Made by a program: the position numbers and the translations under genes
NCBI GenBank assembly: GCA_017412265.1
Contig: JAFPYK010000046.1
Location: forward strand, 1 to 9,210
DNA: 9,210 bases
Reading direction: 5' to 3'
Source: Lachnospiraceae bacterium
GTDB lineage: Bacteria > Bacillota > Clostridia > Lachnospirales > Lachnospiraceae
The notes under the pieces: model-generated
Told to the model about the DNA's origin: nothing
What the model saw: only the letters and a program-made list of their open reading frames with translations
Database searches by the model: none
Part shown: piece by piece, positions 4,796-9,210 of the stretch
Layout of the letters: every line of letters begins with the position of its first letter
Position numbering within the stretch: position 1 is the stretch's first letter

Positions 4796-7147
4796 ATGGC
4801 ACTGTTATTTGAGCCGGGCGAGGATGAATTCGGGTTTGGTGTTGGATTGAATGTGACCTGGAACAATGAGGAGCATCACTGTGTGGAACGGGTCACATCG
4901 GGAAATGAGCAGGCCGCAGGCTGGAATTGGAGACTGAAGCCAAAACCGGGACAGTGGATGCAGATGATTGATGAGCGCATGTCGGGCCGCTCACCTGCTC
5001 CGGTTGATGAGATATACGGGCACATGCCGGAATCAGGATGTGCCCTCTATCTGGTCGATACGAATGAGCGGTTTGAGGTGACATTTGAGAATCCGGAGGC
5101 TCGTTTCTTCAATGCCGACAGAGACCGCTACCGGGTCTGCAGTGTTACCGGAACGGCGGAGTTTGGCATCACCGATCCGGAAGGTATGATCCGGGAACTG
5201 TTCGCCGACCATCTGACAGAGGATCCGATGAGATTTCTGACACAGCGGGCGCAGTGGGCACTGAAAGAGACGTTCCATGAGGGCCCGGTCTGCCCGAAAA
5301 TGTTTCTGACGCCGGAACCTGCCTGGATCAAAGAGGGAAAGACGGCCAGACATGAGGGAAAAGAAGGAGACGACGGGCTGTTTCAGGAGTTTGTCCGGCT
5401 GCTCTCCCAGGTCCGCTACAAAGTGTCTAGAGATTCCGGACGGATCATCCCTTTTCTGAAGCTCACGAAGCTGTTCTTCAGACTGCATGTTGTGAGAGAC
5501 GAGGCGGACGATGTATTCGGAGATCCCAGGGATCCCGCCAGTGGCGTTACAAACAGTATGCTTCGCGCCAAGGGAGCCTGTCTGCTGCAAAATAAGGCGG
5601 GGGATCCGGAAACGCGAAGGGAAGGCCTGAGGCTTCTGGAGTATGCCGCCCAGAATCGGCAGGATCCGCTGGCTTCGATGATTTTATCGAGGGCCTATGA
5701 GGCCGGAACGGGTGTGGAGAAGAGCAAGGAGCAGTCCCGGCATTACCTTTCCATGGCAGCGGAGCAGAAGCGAAAACTGGTGGAGCGGAAACAGAGCATG
5801 CGTCTGGACTGGCTGCCCTGCGACCCGGGAGATGCGGAAGCTGTGAAAAAACAGCCAATCTTTGCCTTGGCAATAGGTGTGGACATGGTGGATGGCCGCC
5901 TGGTGGATGCCAAGGAGATTGTCGAGCGGCTGGAGCTGATGTGTGCCTCCGGGGAGGAACCCAACGTGCCGAAACGGGTGGAGACGTATTGGCTGGTGCT
6001 GCCGGAGATCCAGGGGGAGCTGACCCGCCAGCTGGAGAAGGTGAAAGCAAAGCGGAAAAATGATCTTCTCAGACGTGAGCGTATGAGTAGGACGGACAGC
6101 GGACGCGAGATGATGGAGAAGCTGGGCTGGACCGATGGGATTCCGATTGACCCGTTCTGGGACGCCGTGGAGGAGCTTGTGTACTATGGCACAACCCTGG
6201 AAATGAGGGAAATTGAGAGAAAGCATATGGAGGCCGAGAAGAAAGCGAAGGAGATAGAGGACGCGAAGAAGGCTGTGGACGAGGCTGAGAGAAAGGAGAA
6301 GGAAGAAGCCGAGAAGAAGGCTGCGGCGGAGGCCAAGCGAAAGGCGAAGGAAGAAGCCGAGAAGAGGGCTGCGGCGGAGGCCGAGCGAAAGGCAAAGGAA
6401 GAGGCTGAGCGAAAGGCAAAGGAAGAAGCCGAGAGAAAGGCAAAGGAAGAGGCTGAGAGAAAGGCAAAGGCGGAGGCTGAGCGAAAGGCAAAGGAAGAAG
6501 CCGAGAGAAAGGCTAAGGAAGAGGCTGAGCGAAAGGCAAAGGCGGAGGCTGAGAGAAAGGCAAAGGCGGAGGCCGAGAAGAAGGCGAAGGCGGAGGCTGA
6601 GAGAAAGGCAAAGGCCGAAGCCGAGAAGAAGGCGAAGGCGGAAGCTGAGAGAAAGGCGAAGGCGGAAGCTGAGGAGAAGGCGAAGAAAGAAGCCGAGAGA
6701 AAGGCAAAGGAAGAGGCTGCGAGAAAGGCAGAAGCGGAGAGGGAGGCTAAAATGTCCCCGGAAGAGAAGCGGGAGAGAGCCCGTGAAGATGCATTTGGCA
6801 AGCTGGGGGCTTCGCTGATCTATCTGGCTGTCTTCTTCGGTCTCCTCTGCCTGAAGCATTGGCTCTTCGGCCTGTGGCAAGGGAACGGTAACTTCCTTCT
6901 GGCAGGGGGCCACATTCTTTCGATTCTTCTGCTGCTGGCGATCGGCGCCCTGGCCGGGTCTGTGGTTGTTTCTTCGATGGCGGGAGAGAAAACCATTCTG
7001 CCTGGCTTGATTCTCGGCCTGCTGGTGGCTCTGGCGGCAGTGATCTTCCCGAAGTCCGCCTTGGTATTCACGCTGGTGCGCGTGGCAATCGTACTTGCTA
7101 CGGTGGCGGCGGTGATTTCCTGGTCTGTAAAACGAGGGAAGGCATAA
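4796..7147 (+). CDS. Unrecognised protein: Sel1-like segment, 8-residue-repeat coiled coil, four C-terminal membrane helices
   Basis: This 783-residue protein matches no single family that I recognise. Residues 1 to about 170 are a globular domain; the stretch TGTAEFGITDPEGMIREL weakly recalls SPFH/band-7 proteins, which I hold at low confidence. Residues about 269-325 resemble a Sel1 repeat (REGLRLLEYAAQ, ILSRAYEAGTGVEKSKEQ, YLSMAAEQ). Residues 496-647 are nineteen copies of an 8-residue unit of the form EAERKAKE, a long charged alpha-helix of TolA-like composition. Four hydrophobic helices follow, at about 670-691, 706-728, 735-753 and 755-777, ending in SVKRGKA. With no signal peptide and an even helix count, the large N-terminal part and the helix should face the cytoplasm. 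ATG 4796 follows GGAGGGGG (4785-4792), so it is preferred over in-frame ATG 4709 inside the previous gene. Codon use outside the repeats is less GC-biased than in the neighbours. Confidence 0.8.
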   Translation: MALLFEPGEDEFGFGVGLNVTWNNEEHHCVERVTSGNEQAAGWNWRLKPKPGQWMQMIDERMSGRSPAPVDEIYGHMPESGCALYLVDTNERFEVTFENPEARFFNADRDRYRVCSVTGTAEFGITDPEGMIRELFADHLTEDPMRFLTQRAQWALKETFHEGPVCPKMFLTPEPAWIKEGKTARHEGKEGDDGLFQEFVRLLSQVRYKVSRDSGRIIPFLKLTKLFFRLHVVRDEADDVFGDPRDPASGVTNSMLRAKGACLLQNKAGDPETRREGLRLLEYAAQNRQDPLASMILSRAYEAGTGVEKSKEQSRHYLSMAAEQKRKLVERKQSMRLDWLPCDPGDAEAVKKQPIFALAIGVDMVDGRLVDAKEIVERLELMCASGEEPNVPKRVETYWLVLPEIQGELTRQLEKVKAKRKNDLLRRERMSRTDSGREMMEKLGWTDGIPIDPFWDAVEELVYYGTTLEMREIERKHMEAEKKAKEIEDAKKAVDEAERKEKEEAEKKAAAEAKRKAKEEAEKRAAAEAERKAKEEAERKAKEEAERKAKEEAERKAKAEAERKAKEEAERKAKEEAERKAKAEAERKAKAEAEKKAKAEAERKAKAEAEKKAKAEAERKAKAEAEEKAKKEAERKAKEEAARKAEAEREAKMSPEEKRERAREDAFGKLGASLIYLAVFFGLLCLKHWLFGLWQGNGNFLLAGGHILSILLLLAIGALAGSVVVSSMAGEKTILPGLILGLLVALAAVIFPKSALVFTLVRVAIVLATVAAVISWSVKRGKA
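6281..6736 (+). repeat. Tandem 24-bp coding repeat, 19 units
   Basis: Nineteen consecutive 24-bp units encode variants of EAERKAKE (residues 496-647). Units are diverged at the third base and at Arg/Lys and Glu/Ala positions, but several neighbours are nearly identical at the DNA level, for example around 6400-6560. The plus strand is strongly purine-rich. Because 24 is a multiple of three, gain or loss of units keeps the frame. There are no spacers, so this is not a CRISPR array. Confidence 0.92.
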
Positions 7148-7180
7148 GGACGGACTGATAAAAAGAGCAAAGAATTACGG

Positions 7181-7196
7181 TTCTACAGATGTAGAA
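7181..7196. promoter_or_regulatory. Second BlaI/MecI-type operator-like palindrome
   Basis: TTCTACAGATGTAGAA has 7-bp perfect arms around a GA centre and the TACA-N2-TGTA core. It is a longer palindrome than the copy at 3248-3259. It lies 33 bases after the stop of the 783-residue membrane protein gene and upstream of no plus-strand gene except uvrC more than 300 bases away. The GTTCTACAGATGTAG part (7180-7194) is identical to 3245-3259. Confidence 0.5.
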
Positions 7197-7211
7197 GAAA
7201 AACAAGCTGCT

Positions 7212-7277
7212 GGGACGGTTCCCATCGACTCCTCTGCGAGAGAGCGGATCTCAAAGGGAGTCAGTGAGAACCGTCCC
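7212..7277. repeat. REP-like imperfect inverted repeat
   Basis: Two 21-base arms, 7212-7232 (starting GGGACGGTTC) and 7257-7277 (ending GAACCGTCCC), pair at 18 Watson-Crick positions plus one G-T, around a 24-base loop. The outer 10 bp are perfect. It lacks a plus-strand T-run, so it is not an ordinary terminator for the gene upstream. From memory, closely similar GGGACGGTTCTCACTGACTC strings recur in intergenic regions of many Clostridia genomes, which suggests a dispersed palindromic element of the REP type; this needs a search to confirm. Confidence 0.6.
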
Positions 7278-7279
7278 TG

Positions 7280-7302
7280 TGTCTCAATCCGGCTCTGAGA
7301 CA
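7280..7302. repeat. Small perfect inverted repeat next to the REP-like element
   Basis: TGTCTCA (7280-7286) and TGAGACA (7296-7302) form a 7-bp perfect stem around a nine-base loop. It follows the larger inverted repeat by two bases and may be part of the same element. It has no T-run on the plus strand. Confidence 0.5.
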
Positions 7303-7304
7303 TG

Positions 7305-7335
7305 AAAAAAGCTGCTCACCTGAGGTGAACAGCTT
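7305..7335 (-). terminator. Intrinsic terminator of the tRNA-Leu gene
   Basis: Bases 7309-7320 and 7324-7335 form a 12-position stem (AAGCTG, one C-A mismatch, TCACC) with a TGA loop. Read on the minus strand, it is followed by six T residues (complement of 7305-7310), nine bases after the tRNA 3' end. On the plus strand the following CTCTTGCG is too poor in T for an efficient terminator. Confidence 0.85.
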
Positions 7336-7343
7336 CTCTTGCG

Positions 7344-7426
7344 TGCGGAGTATGGGACTTGAACCCATACGTCGCTATGACACATGATCCTTAGTCATGC
7401 CTGTCTGCCAATTCCAGCAACTCCGC
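7344..7426 (-). tRNA. tRNA-Leu, anticodon AAG
   Basis: The minus strand folds into an 83-base class II tRNA. The acceptor stem is GCGGAGT paired with ACTCCGC, followed by discriminator A. The D-arm contains TGGAATTGGCAGACA, typical of bacterial tRNA-Leu. The anticodon stem CATGA/TCATG closes a seven-base loop CTAAGGA, giving anticodon AAG for CUU and, if A34 is deaminated to inosine, CUC and CUA. A long variable arm follows, then the T-arm ATGGG-TTCAAGT-CCCAT. The 3' CCA is not encoded (the discriminator is followed by CGC), so the nucleotidyltransferase must add it. A consensus promoter and a terminator frame it as a single-gene transcript. Confidence 0.94.
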
Positions 7427-7441
7427 ATTTCGTACTCAAAT

Positions 7442-7470
7442 ATAATACATCGGGGTTTTCATTTTGTCAA
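7442..7470 (-). promoter_or_regulatory. Sigma-A promoter of tRNA-Leu
   Basis: On the minus strand, TTGACA (complement of 7465-7470) and TATTAT (complement of 7442-7447) are separated by exactly 17 bases. This places the start of transcription around 7434, about 8 bases before the mature tRNA 5' end. A perfect -35 box fits a highly expressed stable RNA. Confidence 0.88.
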
Positions 7471-7479
7471 CGGGTGAAA

Positions 7480-7508
7480 TGGACAAATTTCTCTGCGGGA
7501 CGTATAAT
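7480..7508 (+). promoter_or_regulatory. Sigma-A promoter of uvrC
   Basis: TGGACA at 7480-7485 and TATAAT at 7503-7508 are separated by 17 bases and point toward uvrC, giving a leader of about 30 bases. The -35 boxes of this promoter and of the tRNA-Leu promoter are only nine bases apart, in a back-to-back arrangement. Confidence 0.85.
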
Positions 7509-7545
7509 GGATTTATCCGATCACCCAGAAGAGGAATGGAATCAG

Positions 7546-9210
7546 ATGTTTGTAATTGAGGATGAACTTAAGAAGCTGCCGGCACAGCCGGGAGTCTATA
7601 TCATGCACGACCGGTCGGACGCGATTATCTACGTCGGAAAGGCGATTTCGCTCAAGAACCGGGTGAGGCAGTATTTCCAGAGCAGCCGCAACCACACGGA
7701 GAAGATCCGGCAGATGGTGGCGCATATCGATCATTTTGAATATATTGTGACGGACTCCGAGGTGGAGGCCCTGGTGCTGGAGTGCATCCTGATCAAGGAG
7801 CACCGGCCGAAATACAATACGATGCTGAAGGATGACAAGGGTTATCCCTATATTCGTGTGACGCAGGAGCCTTTCCCGCGGGTGCAGCTGATGCGCAAGA
7901 AGCGGGAGAAGGACCATGCGAAGTATTACGGGCCGTTTACGAGCGCCGGCGCGGTGCGCGATTCGCTGGACCTGCTGCACAAGATCTACAAGATCCGCAC
8001 GTGTAACCGGAGCCTGCCCAAGGACATCGGCAAGGAGCGGCCCTGCCTGAATTATCACATCGGGCAGTGCTCGGCGCCGTGCCAGGGGTACATCTCCGAG
8101 GAGGAGTACCAGGCGCAGGTGGCGCACGCGGTGGATTTCCTGGAGGGGCATTATGAGCCGGTGATCAAGCTGGTGGAGGAGCGGATGCTGGCCGCGTCGG
8201 AGGCGTTGGAGTTCGAGCGCGCGGCGCAGCAGCGGGACCTGCTGCTCTCGGTGAAGCACCTGGCGGAGAAGCAGAAGATTACGGACGCGAACCTGAGTGA
8301 GGACCGGGACGTGATCGCATTTGCCAGAGAGGACAATGACGCGGTGGTGCAGGTCTTCTTCATCCGCGGAGGGCAGATGATCGGGCGGGAGCACTTCTAC
8401 GTGACCAATGTGCGTGAGGAGACGGACGAGGCCGTGCTGACGGATTTCGTGAAGCAGTTCTACGCGGGGACGCCTTTCGTGCCGCGCGAGATCCTGCTGC
8501 AAAATGAGATCGAGGACGCGCAGGCGGTCGGGGAGTTCCTCGCGCTGCAGCGCGGGCCGAAGGTCGCGCTCCTGGTGCCGAAGATGGGCGAGAAGCGGAG
8601 GCTGGTCCTGCTGGCGCAGGAGAATGCGCGGATGGTGCTCGCGAAGGATATGGACAATATCCGGCGGGAGGTGCTTCGGACCACCGGCGCGGTGCACGAG
8701 ATTGAGGAGTGGCTGGGGCTTGAGGGCCTCTCCCGCATGGAATCTTACGACATCTCGAATATCAGCGGGTTTGACTCGGTCGGCTCGATGGTGGTGTTCG
8801 AGAACGGGAAGCCGAAGAGGGCCGATTACCGGAAGTTCCGGATCAAGACGGTCGCGGGGCCGGACGATTACGCGAGCATGCGCGAGGTGCTGACGCGGCG
8901 GTTCTCGCATGGGCTGAAGGAGATGGAGGAGCAGAAGGAGAAGGGCCTGTCGGAGATGTTCGGCAAGTTCAGCCATCTGCCGGACCTGCTCCTGATGGAC
9001 GGCGGGCGCGGCCAGGTCAACATCGCGCTGGAGGTTCTCGAACAGCTCCATCTGGATATCCCGGTCTGCGGCATGGTCAAGGACGATAACCACCGGACGA
9101 GAGGCCTGTACTACAACAATGTCGAGATCCTGATTGACACCCGCAGCGAGGGATTTAAGCTGATCACGCGCATCCAGGATGAGACGCACCGGTTCGCGAT
9201 CGAGTATCAC
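7546..9210 (+). CDS. uvrC: UvrABC excinuclease subunit C (UvrC), 3' truncated by the window edge
   Basis: The 555 visible codons encode most of UvrC, the nuclease that cuts both sides of a lesion in UvrABC nucleotide excision repair. The N-terminal GIY-YIG domain has G16-V-Y18, Y29-V-G31 and the catalytic Glu in ALVLE (E79), and cuts on the 3' side. Four cysteines (C153, C167, C175, C179) match the spacing of the iron-sulfur ligands described in E. coli UvrC. The UVR motif (about 205-240, ALEFERAAQQRD) contacts UvrB. The RNase H-like domain that makes the 5' cut has D402 in YDISNISG, D441 in GPDDYASM, D485 in LLMDGG and H555 in HRFAIEYH. The missing part would hold the helix-hairpin-helix DNA-binding tail. 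ATG 7546 is preferred over in-frame ATG 7507, which overlaps the -10 box. GAGG at 7531-7534 is a slightly distant ribosome binding site. Confidence 0.97.
   Translation, partial: MFVIEDELKKLPAQPGVYIMHDRSDAIIYVGKAISLKNRVRQYFQSSRNHTEKIRQMVAHIDHFEYIVTDSEVEALVLECILIKEHRPKYNTMLKDDKGYPYIRVTQEPFPRVQLMRKKREKDHAKYYGPFTSAGAVRDSLDLLHKIYKIRTCNRSLPKDIGKERPCLNYHIGQCSAPCQGYISEEEYQAQVAHAVDFLEGHYEPVIKLVEERMLAASEALEFERAAQQRDLLLSVKHLAEKQKITDANLSEDRDVIAFAREDNDAVVQVFFIRGGQMIGREHFYVTNVREETDEAVLTDFVKQFYAGTPFVPREILLQNEIEDAQAVGEFLALQRGPKVALLVPKMGEKRRLVLLAQENARMVLAKDMDNIRREVLRTTGAVHEIEEWLGLEGLSRMESYDISNISGFDSVGSMVVFENGKPKRADYRKFRIKTVAGPDDYASMREVLTRRFSHGLKEMEEQKEKGLSEMFGKFSHLPDLLLMDGGRGQVNIALEVLEQLHLDIPVCGMVKDDNHRTRGLYYNNVEILIDTRSEGFKLITRIQDETHRFAIEYH

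Larger units (their letters stand above)
7148..7545. other. Intergenic region between the membrane-protein gene and uvrC
   Basis: This stretch of about 400 bases has no protein gene. In order it holds the operator-like palindrome, the REP-like inverted repeat, the small inverted repeat, the tRNA-Leu terminator, tRNA-Leu on the minus strand, and the two divergent promoters. No clear terminator for the plus-strand gene ending at 7147 is visible before the REP-like hairpin. Confidence 0.8.

Noticed and set aside
6281..6736. CRISPR array
   Set aside because: The 24-bp units are contiguous, with no spacers, and lie in frame within a coding sequence.
5684..6913. A 409-codon minus-strand frame rich in Leu, Ser and Arg that could look like a membrane protein
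   Set aside because: Its repeats are the mirror of the 24-bp coding repeat on the plus strand, and it has no ribosome binding site or credible domain.
7212..7277. Rho-independent terminator for the gene ending at 7147
   Set aside because: The stem is long, but the loop is 24 bases and no T-run follows on the plus strand, so a REP-like element is the better description.
7507..7545. In-frame ATG 7507 as uvrC start
   Set aside because: It overlaps the TATAAT -10 box, so it would precede the transcription start. The product from ATG 7546 begins exactly like other UvrC proteins.
7513..9210. A 565-codon open frame on the minus strand
   Set aside because: It lies fully opposite uvrC, whose plus-strand product has every catalytic motif. 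The antisense translation is rich in Arg, Leu, His and Pro without domain features, as expected for a shadow of GC-rich coding DNA.

Overview
The window looks like a chromosomal segment from a G+C-rich member of the Bacillota, most likely a Clostridia/Lachnospiraceae-type bacterium. The reasons are GGAGG-type ribosome binding sites before nearly every gene, tight gene packing, a uvrC of clostridial type, sigma-A promoters, a BlaI/MecI-type operator, and a tRNA-Leu without an encoded CCA. No phage or transposase gene is visible. The species cannot be named from this sequence.

Left part (1-1435): the last codons of an upstream gene are followed directly by a gene whose C-terminus is a WHH-type HNH/Endo VII nuclease, preceded by a very acidic Glu/Pro-rich region. 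A small SUKH (SMI1/KNR4) protein follows. Together they look like a polymorphic toxin and its immunity protein, closed by a strong intrinsic terminator. The delivery module is not in the window.

Middle-left (1436-3212): an extended -10 promoter precedes a two-gene unit with an ATGA overlap. It encodes a small class I SAM-dependent methyltransferase and a fusion of a P-loop NTPase (AAA_28/Ttd14 type) to a CYTH domain.

Middle-right (3213-7196): a serine hydrolase of the beta-lactamase/PBP fold, without a signal peptide, lies behind a palindromic TACA-N2-TGTA operator. Thirteen bases later comes a 783-residue protein: an unrecognised N-terminal domain, a Sel1-like segment, nineteen 8-residue charged repeats (a long predicted helix) and four C-terminal membrane helices. 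The same 15-bp operator sequence recurs just after this gene, so the pair is bracketed by two identical boxes.

Right part (7197-9210): a REP-like imperfect inverted repeat and a second small hairpin lie next to the terminator of a minus-strand tRNA-Leu(AAG). Its consensus promoter stands back-to-back with the consensus promoter of plus-strand uvrC, which runs off the end of the window. The long antisense reading frames opposite uvrC and opposite the repeat tract are shadows.

The most interesting parts are the toxin/immunity pair, the operator-bracketed serine hydrolase plus coiled-coil membrane protein, and the NTPase-CYTH fusion. The functions of the last two are inference.
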